Of a stretch of DNA of 25,383 nucleotides, positions 1 to 7,399 are shown in pieces. The position numbers and the translations under genes were made by a program. Each line of letters begins with the position of its first letter. The stretch's first letter is position 1. Source of the stretch: JAXIHJ01 sp034189755 (GTDB lineage Bacteria > Planctomycetota > Phycisphaerae > SM23-33). Location: the NCBI GenBank assembly GCA_034189755.1, contig JAXIHJ010000050.1, positions 1 through 25,383 on the forward strand, in the 5' to 3' direction. The notes beneath the pieces are model-generated. The model was not told the origin of the DNA, did no database searches, and worked only from the letters and a program-made list of their open reading frames with translations.

Positions 1-150
1 CCCATCTTTCATCCCGTTAATCAAACGGATTTCAAGGGGATCCATATTCAGCTCTTTGGCAACTTCATCCATCTGCCGTTCGATTCCCCATTGCATTTCG
101 CACATCCCGAAACCGCGTACCACAAGTCCAGCGTCGCCATTGGCGCGCCG
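1..150 (-). pseudogene. Fragment of a xanthine dehydrogenase-family molybdopterin-binding subunit
   Basis: Reading the minus strand from about base 150 to base 1 gives an open frame with RGFGMCEMQWGIERQMDE followed by LNMDPLEIRLINGMKDG. This matches the conserved RGFG...E.QMD.LA..L.MDPLE.R..N stretch of the large molybdopterin-binding subunit of xanthine dehydrogenase/aldehyde oxidase enzymes. These oxidise purines or aldehydes with a molybdenum cofactor. Only this short internal piece is present. The frame opens just past the stop of the gene at 193-471, and residues before RGFG do not look like the family. It is therefore not a complete gene starting here. It overlaps a lipoprotein in another frame. 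It is either a rearrangement or, more likely, a chimeric contig end. The family call is good; biological reality in this genome is doubtful. Confidence 0.6.
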
Positions 151-209
151 CACCCGGCCAGCAGAGAAACCAACAGGCAAAGACACAATACCTTAGTTCG
201 TTCGATCAT
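48..209 (-). CDS. Small phage-type lipoprotein, probably with a damaged C-terminus
   Basis: ATG at 209 follows a strong ribosome site (GAGGAG, 9 nt away) and overlaps the end of the upstream gene by 17 nt in another frame. The product begins MIERTKV, then a hydrophobic stretch ending in the lipobox LAGC (Cys20). That is a classical signal peptidase II signal, so the mature protein should be lipid-anchored. The nominal product is 53 residues. The mature part runs through the region that in another frame encodes a xanthine dehydrogenase fragment, so the C-terminus is probably artificial or replaced. Position after a one-TM coiled-coil gene, with overlap, recalls Rz1-like outer-membrane spanins, but no family-specific residues can be checked. 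The signal peptide is clear from sequence; the lysis role is inference. Confidence 0.6.
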   Translation of the reverse strand: MIERTKVLCLCLLVSLLAGCGAPMATLDLWYAVSGCAKCNGESNGRWMKLPKS

Positions 210-471
210 TGTGAAACTCCTCGTGTAAGTGTTTCAAAACCTCGCGGACCTCACGCTGTGTTTCGTGGAAGCGGACGATCGCAGCGGTATTCTGCTGGAC
301 CACCTTGCGAAGATTGCGCAATCGCTCTTCATCACGGATAATTCGCCCGTGAGATTCACTGAGCTGCCGCTCGCGGCATCGGCTGAGCTTCCGCTCCCAC
401 AGCCACATCGCCCCCATCAATCCGGCCGCACCAAAGCTGGCCAGATCAGACACAATGCTCAGCAGATTCAT
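193..471 (-). CDS. Membrane-anchored coiled-coil protein, holin/spanin-like topology
   Basis: A 92-residue product. I start it at the ATG at 471 because GAGAGG lies 7 nt upstream and the sequence before it is only a shadow of the neighbouring gene. Residues about 4-24 form one hydrophobic segment (ending GLMGAMWLW). The rest is highly charged and predicted helical or coiled coil (RDEERLRNLRKVVQQN and onward). One N-terminal membrane segment followed by a charged helix is typical of small phage lysis proteins, both BhlA/UviB-type holins and Rz-type inner spanins. The Arg/Lys-rich stretch right after the membrane segment suggests a cytoplasmic C-terminus, which fits the holin-like option better. 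It ends inside the lipoprotein gene at 209, suggesting coupled translation. The family assignment is inference. Confidence 0.6.
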   Translation of the reverse strand: MNLLSIVSDLASFGAAGLMGAMWLWERKLSRCRERQLSESHGRIIRDEERLRNLRKVVQQNTAAIVRFHETQREVREVLKHLHEEFHNDRTN

Positions 472-482
472 AGCGATTCCTC

Positions 483-1529
483 TCAATTGGGCGGGCTGTC
501 GAGGTCGAATTCGATGACCAGGCGCCCCGTTACGGCGATGGTCTGCCAACCGGTATCGCCGCGGCGGATCAGAACATTCTGCTCGTCGCCGTCCACCATT
601 GCCTGGAGGGCGGCCGCCAGGGCGCTGTTGGAAAGGCTGCCCGGCAAGCCGGCGGACAGGCCGATCGAGCCAATCAGCGTTGAATCGCCTTGGCCTGTTC
701 CTCCCGGGCTTGCCCATGCAGCCGAGGCCGCCGGATTGTATTCGTTCCACGTCGGAGGGCTGCCGGAGAAATCCACCGGCCGAAGGCAGTGGTAGACCTC
801 CACCGTGCAGTCCACGTCGGCTGTAAGCTCCAGAAAACTCGATGCGCGGACCGTTACGTCCGCCAGGCCCAGAGGCGACTCCTCGTCGGTTCGCAAGATC
901 GCAAAACCCAAGCTGCGAAGCTCATTGGCGCCATTGTTGGCAATGGTCTCACCGATCCAAGGCGTATCGGACAAGGGCGAAAACAATCCGGCTGCGAAAT
1001 AGACCGGCAGCGTCCATCGCCCTCGGCGGATCCACTCGGCGGCCTGGCGAAGCTCGTTAAAGTGCACCGACCGGACGGCGGTCTGTCCGGCGGTCAGTGC
1101 CGGATCAGTCCAATGGTCGGTTCCATTGAGTTTCTGAAACAGGCCGACCTGGCCGCTGCCGACTCCGCCAGCGCCGCTTACCAGGACTTTGTCCTCGTCA
1201 TCGTCCGCTTCAGGCCACAGCCACTGCATGTCCGAAGGCGTAGCGGGATCGCCGCCCAAGCCGCCCGCTGGAGCATCAAGGATTTCCTCCGCCAATGCAT
1301 CCCTGAGGTTATCAAACGGCGGAGCGGACGCACTCGATATTGCGGCGCTGCCGACCGGCGCACCGCCATAGAGTTGCGAAGAGAAATCCTGCTCATTTTG
1401 ATAGGTCAGCAAATAGCGGCGATTGACGGCTACAGAAAGCTCAACGGCATCTGATATGCGTATGAAGTGAACGGCGGCGTCGAGCCGGCCCTGTTCATTC
1501 GAGTTGGTCCAAACCGGAGCGTAAGTCAT
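483..1529 (-). CDS. Hypothetical phage structural protein (348 aa)
   Basis: No family recognised. The protein is acidic and rich in Ala, Gly, Ser and Asp. It has no signal peptide or membrane segment and shows alternating hydrophobic residues suggestive of beta structure, especially in the last third (for example FLELTADVDCTVEVYHC). It begins 6 nt after the preceding gene and ends 11 nt before the membrane protein at 471, so it sits in one late transcription unit between the candidate tail genes and the lysis genes. That position is typical of distal tail, baseplate or fibre components, which is the basis of the structural label. The assignment rests on context only. Confidence 0.55.
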   Translation of the reverse strand: MTYAPVWTNSNEQGRLDAAVHFIRISDAVELSVAVNRRYLLTYQNEQDFSSQLYGGAPVGSAAISSASAPPFDNLRDALAEEILDAPAGGLGGDPATPSDMQWLWPEADDDEDKVLVSGAGGVGSGQVGLFQKLNGTDHWTDPALTAGQTAVRSVHFNELRQAAEWIRRGRWTLPVYFAAGLFSPLSDTPWIGETIANNGANELRSLGFAILRTDEESPLGLADVTVRASSFLELTADVDCTVEVYHCLRPVDFSGSPPTWNEYNPAASAAWASPGGTGQGDSTLIGSIGLSAGLPGSLSNSALAAALQAMVDGDEQNVLIRRGDTGWQTIAVTGRLVIEFDLDSPPN

Positions 1530-1535
1530 GGTTTA

Positions 1536-2099
1536 TCAGTCCAGGTACTTCGCGTATGCGGGGTGATCAAAGAAGTAGCGCACCGTTGGCGGATTGCCTT
1601 CGTCCATCAGCATTGTGATCAAAACAATCGTATCCACATCAACGGCTGCGCCAGGCCCAAGCGAAAGCTCAGCCAGGTTGGATGCGGTAATATCCGACGC
1701 CTCAGGGTCGTCAGAGAACTCGCCGGAGCCTTCTAGAAGCTGTGGTCGCACTGTGTACGCGGCGCCGCTTTGAGAGCTAACCACTCTGGAGGCAAAGGCG
1801 GATGTTGTCGTGCCGGCTTGCCGAAGAAACACGATCCAACGGCCCTCCACGTCCAGTGCGACCGCATCGGTCTCCGCAGGCACCTGGCCCGGTTCATCGG
1901 CCGGCTCGGCCAAATTGGTAACGATCATGGCGCCGTCGTCCACAAGCTGGGTAGCGCCGTCATCGTCGAATTCTATGGGTGCGGCTGTGTATTGGTTGTT
2001 CTGGTGCAACTGCTGAATGCGGACCAGGCGTATGCCGCTCGGGTCGCCGATCTGCGCCAGCCGGTACAAGGAGTCACGGAATGGAATCTTGGTAGCCAT
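1536..2099 (-). CDS. Hypothetical phage structural protein (187 aa)
   Basis: No family recognised. The ATG at 2099 is 2 nt beyond the stop of the upstream gene, preceded by AGCGGA. The product is acidic, has no membrane segment and appears beta-rich. A middle stretch reads DVEGRWIVFLRQAG and the C-terminal part is predicted to end in a helix (DHPAYAKYLD). Its size and its place between a large candidate tail gene and the 348-residue protein suggest a small virion component such as a tail accessory or connector protein. This is inference from position only. Confidence 0.5.
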   Translation of the reverse strand: MATKIPFRDSLYRLAQIGDPSGIRLVRIQQLHQNNQYTAAPIEFDDDGATQLVDDGAMIVTNLAEPADEPGQVPAETDAVALDVEGRWIVFLRQAGTTTSAFASRVVSSQSGAAYTVRPQLLEGSGEFSDDPEASDITASNLAELSLGPGAAVDVDTIVLITMLMDEGNPPTVRYFFDHPAYAKYLD

Positions 2100-2101
2100 G
2101 A

Positions 2102-3838
2102 TTATCCGCTTACGATGAGAGTGGTGGTTTGTCCGGGTCCGAAATCGTGTCGGACCGATTGAAGGAACGGCTTGGCGTCCAGATTGGAAGCTAGTTCCAG
2201 CACCCGTCCGTCCACACGCTCGACAATGTCGCCGACATGGAAAGAAGTATCGACCCAGCCCAACACAAGTTCCGCCTCGGTGGCCAAGGCCGCCCCTTCG
2301 GCGTGCCGACGCGCGATATGCTCAAGTAATTGTGAGTCATCGCGCTCACCCGGCTGGCCGAGTCCATCGGCGTTGTGAAAGATGCTGTCCGAATGCACCT
2401 GGCGCCAAGCGGCCCGGTTCGAGATGTCTATAATCTGTCTTGCCATGCCTCGGTCGCCCTTGATCTCGGCGACAAGACGCACGTCGGCTTCCACAGTGGC
2501 CGTAACACGCGCCGCCGCTTCGTCCTCTACCGCAGCCTGGAAAAAGTCTGCCGGCAGCGCGTCGCCTCCAAAGTAGATGGCGCACTCGTCGCGGGAAACC
2601 CACAGGGGGCCGCGCCATCTTTTCCAGCTTGCTCCCGTGCCACAACGGACTTCAACAACCACGCCCAGGCTTCGCCCATTGCTGCCAGCCGACAGGGTTG
2701 GCAAAAGTTCGCGTGGAATGTTCAGCGTGAAGTCTTCGGCACTGATATCCGAAAAGCTGTGTGTCGGCAGATACCACGGACTGCCGCTGTACCAACCATG
2801 CTCGTTCAGAACCCACTTGCGGTATACTTGCGCCACAAGGGGCCAGTTGCCCGATTCACTGCGAACCAAGTCACGCCACCGTGATGTTTCCAGGGAAGGA
2901 TCCCAGCCCTTGGCAAGATAGAAGGTTGACTCGTATCGTTTGTGCTCGCCCAAGGCCAGCACGCCCGGTCGTGAAGGGCGCCTGCGGACGTGAATCTGTC
3001 CTCGCCACAGATTGCTTTTGTCCTGAGACAACTTCTCGCCCGCCGGCTGAAGCCGAACGGTGCGCCGTCGCCCCTGTCGGCCCGGCCGATAGAAGACCAG
3101 TCCCAAACCTCGCCGCGCGCTCCGCATCTCAAGCCCCCCGAGCCGCGAGACTCGTATCAGCGCTTCTCCCACCGTCAGGCCCGTCAGATTCATGCTGTCG
3201 ACGTCAATGCCGCCGGCCAAACGCTCGAGTTCCTGTAGCGAAGGCGCCTCCACCTGCGGCGGCACCGCCGTAGCAATCAGATACCCCAGCACGTCGGCTA
3301 CTGTCCACCGTCTGGCTCCGACGTCGGAATCAAACACCCTGGCTTTGCGAGACCCCAATGTAGCCGCGGCTGCGGACGCCAGTGTGTCATCCCCGGCATT
3401 GAAGCGGATTTTATTACTCGGAACCTCCTGCACCTGGCCGTCGCTTAGTTGCCATCGCGTCGCCATGCTCGGGCTGAGTTCGCCGGCTAGACGATGTTCC
3501 ACTTCAGCGACAAGCTCTTCACCGCGGTCTGTGATGTCGATTCGGTGGCCGGCGATGATTCCTTGAAACTCTTCGTCACCACAATCCAGCGCGGCGCGGA
3601 TTACGACCTGTAACCCTATGCCGGGCAAGGCCCAAACGTCTTCCGCACGATGCTTCTGCCCAATCAAAGCGGACATTCGCAAGACAAGTTCGGCACGGCC
3701 AAACTCAGGCGCGGACAGCACCTGCCAGGATACGACCTTCAAGTCGCGCCGACGTGCTCCGTCAACATAGACGCGACCGGGACGACATCGTATCCGCGTG
3801 TGCTCGTCCGGGTGTAACCTGAGTGTTAGCGTTTCCAT
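2102..3838 (-). CDS. Large phage tail-associated protein, candidate tail hub/baseplate component
   Basis: A 578-residue product from the ATG at 3838. A longer frame exists, but this ATG has GAGAG 7 nt upstream and sits 11 nt after the preceding stop. The protein opens with beta-rich sequence (METLTLRLHPDEHTRI) that speaks of a small compact domain. A middle region follows with DLVRSESGNWPLVAQVYRKW, and the last 90 residues include WVDTSFHVGDIVERVDGR, which looks like a small beta-barrel module of the kind seen in phage baseplate proteins. I do not recognise a named family with certainty. Its size and its position immediately after an FN3-like tail remnant and before small structural genes favour a tail hub or baseplate protein. 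No membrane segments are visible. Confidence 0.5.
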   Translation of the reverse strand: METLTLRLHPDEHTRIRCRPGRVYVDGARRRDLKVVSWQVLSAPEFGRAELVLRMSALIGQKHRAEDVWALPGIGLQVVIRAALDCGDEEFQGIIAGHRIDITDRGEELVAEVEHRLAGELSPSMATRWQLSDGQVQEVPSNKIRFNAGDDTLASAAAATLGSRKARVFDSDVGARRWTVADVLGYLIATAVPPQVEAPSLQELERLAGGIDVDSMNLTGLTVGEALIRVSRLGGLEMRSARRGLGLVFYRPGRQGRRRTVRLQPAGEKLSQDKSNLWRGQIHVRRRPSRPGVLALGEHKRYESTFYLAKGWDPSLETSRWRDLVRSESGNWPLVAQVYRKWVLNEHGWYSGSPWYLPTHSFSDISAEDFTLNIPRELLPTLSAGSNGRSLGVVVEVRCGTGASWKRWRGPLWVSRDECAIYFGGDALPADFFQAAVEDEAAARVTATVEADVRLVAEIKGDRGMARQIIDISNRAAWRQVHSDSIFHNADGLGQPGERDDSQLLEHIARRHAEGAALATEAELVLGWVDTSFHVGDIVERVDGRVLELASNLDAKPFLQSVRHDFGPGQTTTLIVSG

Positions 3839-3848
3839 TTCACATCTC

Positions 3849-4254
3849 TCAAAGCACAAGGGACATGATGGGTTCTTGTGGGGGCCAGACCGTAATGACA
3901 TCACTTAATGGGCCAGTGGTTCCGTTTGCGATAGCTCGTGCGGCAAACTTGGTGGGCAGAACAACGGGAGCAAGTTTCAGTTCATAGTCGACTTGATCGG
4001 TGGCGACGTCTTCCAGTTGAGCTACCGGTTGATCCAAGTTGAGCGTCCCGCTGCCTGAATCGCTAACAATGTCAAAATCTGTTGCGATGGCGCATCCGGC
4101 AGATGCGTAATATGAGAAGCCTAAAATGACAGAACCGTCCGGTTGAGTTGTTGCTGTAAGTTCTGTCGGCGGGTTCAAAGGCGGAGGTAATAAGCCGCCT
4201 TGTGCGTCGATCTCCGCATAAGTCAAAACATGAGTATTTCGTTCTCGGACGCCT
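3849..4254 (-). pseudogene. 3' remnant of a phage tail gene with an FN3-like domain
   Basis: From about 4254 to the stop at 3849, one minus-strand frame encodes roughly 135 residues starting near RERNTHVLTYAEIDAQGG. They run through a fibronectin type III-like beta sandwich: a PPTELTATTQPDGSVILGF strand pair, then TDFDIVSDSGSGT, then a late KFAARAIANGTTGPLS. Such domains are common at the C-terminus of tail and fibre proteins. Upstream of 4254 the same frame only shadows the portal gene, so no start or N-terminal domains remain. The piece therefore looks like the tail end of a gene whose 5' part was lost when it was joined to the portal. It ends 11 nt before the large tail gene. Confidence 0.6.
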
Positions 4255-5589
4255 GTTGCCGACGTTGCCGCGGATAAGCCCGGCGGCCAGAGGCGTAACG
4301 CCGGAAACCTTGTCCATCGCCTGGAGTGTCTGCTCGATATGTGCGTCTTCACTAGGCGAGCCGGTATCGGAACCGAATTCCTCGATACTGGCATCGAGGT
4401 TCTGTGTGGACCACATTTGACCCGGCCCAACAGGCCGCTCCAGGAAATCATCAATGCCCTTGCCCAGGTACATCTTGAAGGACTGATATGTAACGCGGTT
4501 GGCGCGGTCGGAGAGCCGAGTGTTGAGTTCGTCCTGAAGCGCAATCAGAGGCTCAACATCACTGAGGCCCTCGTAGCTGCCCGGCAGAGCCACATTCTGG
4601 ATATGGACAACAGGCACTCGCCCCAGGAGATTATGGGCTTCGGCAACCAGCCGGCGATCTTCGTAGCGCTGCCACCAATTCAGGCCGATAATCTCCACAA
4701 CCTCCACAAGGGCGGGGCCAGCGTGCTGGTCTTTGCCCCAACCGCGAAGAAACCAGGGCCTCTTTGTTTCAACAAGGTGAGGGGGATGTTTGTAAAAACG
4801 CTGGATCCAGTAACGAACACGCCGGTAGTCGTCTTCTTCAAGAATTGGCAGGACCCGATAAGCTTCTATAGTCTCCCACTGGAATCCCCTGGCTATCGCA
4901 ACAGCCCGGTCTGTATCGTCCTGGAGGTTTTGTCTTCCACGCTGGGCGGAAGAGTTATTTTCAGATGTGCCCGGCCGACTCGCCGCCGATGCCACAGCAG
5001 AAAACGAACCTGCTGCGTCTTGCCGGGCAAGCGAACCATCGGGGCGTTCGAGGGCGGAAGGGGACCCTGCAAATTTGTCGGCCGGGGTTCGGAGGGCAAT
5101 ATCGACAAAACCATATACGCAGCCATAAAGCGCTATTTCCTGAAACAGGCCCAGCGAGCCGTTGGCTTCAAGCATCGCCGTAACAACGGCCTCGATCGCC
5201 TGGGCCAAATCGACGTTACGGGCCTGCGATCGTATACTCGGGCACTTGCCAAAGAGAAAATCGATCATCGTGTGGATGCGCCAGGCGATCTCATTCTCAA
5301 TTACAACCTCCTTCCGGCGAAGGTTGGTCAACTGCTGATCACCTGAGGGGCATCTTTCGACGCCTGTAATTCGGGCGGGCAGCCCGGCCTCCTGCGCCTG
5401 GAAGTAGGGCCGGCTGTTCCCGTTCAAAACGTTAGCCGACAGACCCGCCATCGAAACAAACGGGTTACGAAAGTAATCCCAAAACCGGCGGTAAGCACTC
5501 GCCACGTCGGCAGACTGCTGGTCAATCAGGTACGTGACGTAATCGGCATCGAGGTTTGGGTCGTCAAAGTTCTCAAATTCAAATGCCAT
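4072..5589 (-). CDS. Phage portal protein (SPP1 gp6-like), 3' part lost by fusion
   Basis: The ATG at 5589 has a strong GAGGAG site 7 nt upstream. Residues 1 to about 445 look like a portal protein, the dodecameric ring at the capsid vertex through which DNA is packaged. Characteristic features are YGFVDIALRTP and the helix LSDVEPLIALQDELNTRLSD, followed by RANRVTYQSFKMYLGKG and later VTPLAAGLIRGNVGN, which in intact relatives continues into further helical sequence. Here, right after GNVGN (near 4255), the frame turns into Arg-rich nonsense of about 60 residues with a late stop, while the next frame is the end of a tail gene. The gene is therefore a truncated fusion and presumably not functional. 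The SPP1-like label comes from recognition of pattern, not alignment. Confidence 0.65.
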   Translation of the reverse strand: MAFEFENFDDPNLDADYVTYLIDQQSADVASAYRRFWDYFRNPFVSMAGLSANVLNGNSRPYFQAQEAGLPARITGVERCPSGDQQLTNLRRKEVVIENEIAWRIHTMIDFLFGKCPSIRSQARNVDLAQAIEAVVTAMLEANGSLGLFQEIALYGCVYGFVDIALRTPADKFAGSPSALERPDGSLARQDAAGSFSAVASAASRPGTSENNSSAQRGRQNLQDDTDRAVAIARGFQWETIEAYRVLPILEEDDYRRVRYWIQRFYKHPPHLVETKRPWFLRGWGKDQHAGPALVEVVEIIGLNWWQRYEDRRLVAEAHNLLGRVPVVHIQNVALPGSYEGLSDVEPLIALQDELNTRLSDRANRVTYQSFKMYLGKGIDDFLERPVGPGQMWSTQNLDASIEEFGSDTGSPSEDAHIEQTLQAMDKVSGVTPLAAGLIRGNVGNRRPRTKYSCFDLCGDRRTRRLITSAFEPADRTYSNNSTGRFCHFRLLILRICRMRHRNRF

Positions 5590-5940
5590 TTATGCTCTCC
5601 TCACCCTCTCCGGAATGACGTGATTTGCGCGCGCAAACAGCGGCGTTCCGGATAAATGCTTTCCGTAAGCTCTCCGGCTGCAACGAGAAGAATTTTTTAA
5701 GTTTATGTAGCCGCTTCCCGCCTTTGCTTGCAAATTTGCGCGCGCAAAATGCGTCATACGGAGGCTTAAGTGGGTTTTTCGCAATCAGATATGCGCGCCC
5801 TTAACAATCCGCCGCCTTCACCATGTCTTCTTTGGTGATGCATAATCCCTTCGGCCGTGGTAGGATAGTTAACCGTTGTTTTATGAGGTGTCGCTACGTG
5901 ACGCTGGTATTTGAAATCCGACCTGAATTGGGGACGCCAT
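5590..5940. other. Gap between phage block and purB: palindromes, no convincing gene
   Basis: This 351-base stretch separates the minus-strand portal gene from the plus-strand purB. It contains the portal ribosome site (near 5600), the inverted-repeat element at 5615-5757 and the purB ribosome site GGGGA near 5930. A 64-codon minus-strand frame at 5590-5784 exists, but its product is odd: FARAN occurs twice because it reads through the two palindromes, so I do not call it. No terminase, integrase or tRNA is seen. A phage boundary probably lies within this stretch. Confidence 0.6.
5615..5757. repeat. 143-bp element bounded by inverted 23-bp palindromic repeats
   Basis: The left end (5615-5637) reads ATGACG, three bases, then the 14-bp palindrome TTTGCGCGCGCAAA. 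The right end (5735-5757) is the same unit inverted: the palindrome at 5735-5748, three bases, then CGTCAT. Similarity stops exactly at the outer ends. The roughly 97-bp centre has no internal symmetry and no gene. This layout fits a MITE-like or REP-type mobile unit, or paired operator or recombination sites at a phage boundary. No clean target-site duplication is visible. Confidence 0.6.
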
Positions 5941-7380
5941 ATGGCAACGGATGACCGCGACCTGACATATTCCAGCCCCCTGGAAACCCGCTACGCCGGG
6001 AAAGAAATGCGCGAACTGTTTAGTGCGCAGCGTAAGTTTTCCCTGTGGCGGAGGCTTTGGCTGGCGTTAGCTGAGGCACAACAACAAACAGGCCTGAACA
6101 TTACCGACCGCCAGATAAAGGAGATGGCCAAACATCTGGACGACATCGACTTTGCCAAGGCCGCTCAGTATGAACGGAAATTTCGCCACGATGTCATGGC
6201 ACACATCCACGCATTTGGCGATATCGCCCCGGCAGCCCGGCCGATTATCCACCTTGGGGCAACCAGTCAATTCGTAAATGACAATACGGACCTGATTCTG
6301 ATGCGAGAGGCGATGACGCTCGTCTCGGCACAATTGGTCAATGTAATTGGCGCCCTGGCGGGCTTCGCCGAGAAACATCGAGCTTTACCGTGCCTGGCCT
6401 TCACTCATTTCCAGCCGGCACAGATGACTACTGTCGGGAAGCGGGCTACTCTATGGTGTGCAGAATTCCTGATGGACCTTCAGGACCTGGAATACCGACT
6501 TGAAAATCTGGAATTCCGTGGTGTCAAAGGAACGACGGGAACGCAAGCAAGTTTTCTGGCCCTGTTCGACGGCGACCACAAGAAGGTCCAGCAGATGGAA
6601 CGGCTCGTGGGCGAGAAGATGGGTTTCAAGAAAATTTCAGCCGTTACCGGCCAGACATACAGCAGAAAGGTGGACGGCGCCATCGCAGGGGGGCTTGCAG
6701 GCATTGGTGCAAGTGTGCACAAGTTTTGCAATGACATTCGCCTGCTCGCCCACCGCAAAGAAATAGAAGAGCCGTTTGAGACAAATCAAGTTGGTTCAAG
6801 CGCCATGGCCTACAAGCGCAACCCGATGCGATGCGAGCGGGCGACCGGACTGTCGCGATTTCTGATGGATATCGCCGCCAGCCCGTTGCACACTGCGGCT
6901 GAACAATGGCTGGAGCGAACACTGGACGATTCGGCCAACAGGCGATTGGCCATTCCAGAGGCGTTCCTCGCAACGGATGCGGTCCTGCGCATCGTGCTCA
7001 ACGTGGCACAAGGACTTGTTGTGTACCCGGCGGTCATCGCGGCGAATGCGAAAGCGGAGTTGCCTTTCATGGCCACGGAGAACATCCTCATGGCTGCGGT
7101 CCAGGCCGGGGCAGACCGTCAGGAGTTGCACGAGCTTATCCGCCGGCACAGTCAGGCTGCGGCCGAGCAGGTCAAGGTGCACGGCCGGCCGAATAACCTG
7201 ATCGAACTGCTGAAGGCCGACAAGGCATTTGCATCAGTTGATATAGATTCGTTGATGGACCCGGGCACATTCGTTGGCAGGGCTCCGCAGCAGGTGGACG
7301 AATTTATCGCCGAGAAGATAAGTCCCGTTCGCAAGAAATATGCCCATCTTTTGGGGCAGGTAGGCGAGTTGAAAGTTTAA
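5941..7380 (+). CDS. purB: Adenylosuccinate lyase, eukaryote-like type
   Basis: Catalyses two fumarate-releasing steps of purine synthesis: SAICAR to AICAR, and adenylosuccinate to AMP. I start at the ATG at 5941 (MATDDRDLTYSSPL, 479 aa), with GGGGA just upstream; a longer in-frame start has no homologous sequence. The fumarase/aspartase-superfamily signature SSAMAYKRNP sits at residues 286-295 and contains the mobile-loop serine pair. Stretches such as GTTGTQASFLALF, TGQTYSRKVD and SVHKFCNDIRLLA closely resemble animal ADSL rather than the shorter B. subtilis/T. maritima type, and the length also matches animal ADSL. It converges on murD with a 19-nt gap holding only a weak CGCC/GGCG stem. 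It is flanked on the other side by phage sequence and is not in a purine operon. Confidence 0.95.
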   Translation: MATDDRDLTYSSPLETRYAGKEMRELFSAQRKFSLWRRLWLALAEAQQQTGLNITDRQIKEMAKHLDDIDFAKAAQYERKFRHDVMAHIHAFGDIAPAARPIIHLGATSQFVNDNTDLILMREAMTLVSAQLVNVIGALAGFAEKHRALPCLAFTHFQPAQMTTVGKRATLWCAEFLMDLQDLEYRLENLEFRGVKGTTGTQASFLALFDGDHKKVQQMERLVGEKMGFKKISAVTGQTYSRKVDGAIAGGLAGIGASVHKFCNDIRLLAHRKEIEEPFETNQVGSSAMAYKRNPMRCERATGLSRFLMDIAASPLHTAAEQWLERTLDDSANRRLAIPEAFLATDAVLRIVLNVAQGLVVYPAVIAANAKAELPFMATENILMAAVQAGADRQELHELIRRHSQAAAEQVKVHGRPNNLIELLKADKAFASVDIDSLMDPGTFVGRAPQQVDEFIAEKISPVRKKYAHLLGQVGELKV

Positions 7381-7399
7381 CGCCCCGGAACGGCGGGTC

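Noticed and set aside
4339..5346. 335-codon plus-strand frame opposite the portal gene
   Set aside because: It mirrors the portal coding frame on the other strand, has no recognisable domain, and the portal frame is clearly homologous to a known family.
5590..5784. 64-codon minus-strand frame directly upstream of the portal
   Set aside because: It is created by reading through the inverted-repeat element (FARAN appears twice from the palindromes), with no family and no convincing start.
7381..7399. Bidirectional terminator between purB and murD
   Set aside because: Only a 4-bp CGCC/GGCG stem with a 7-nt loop and no T-run on either side.
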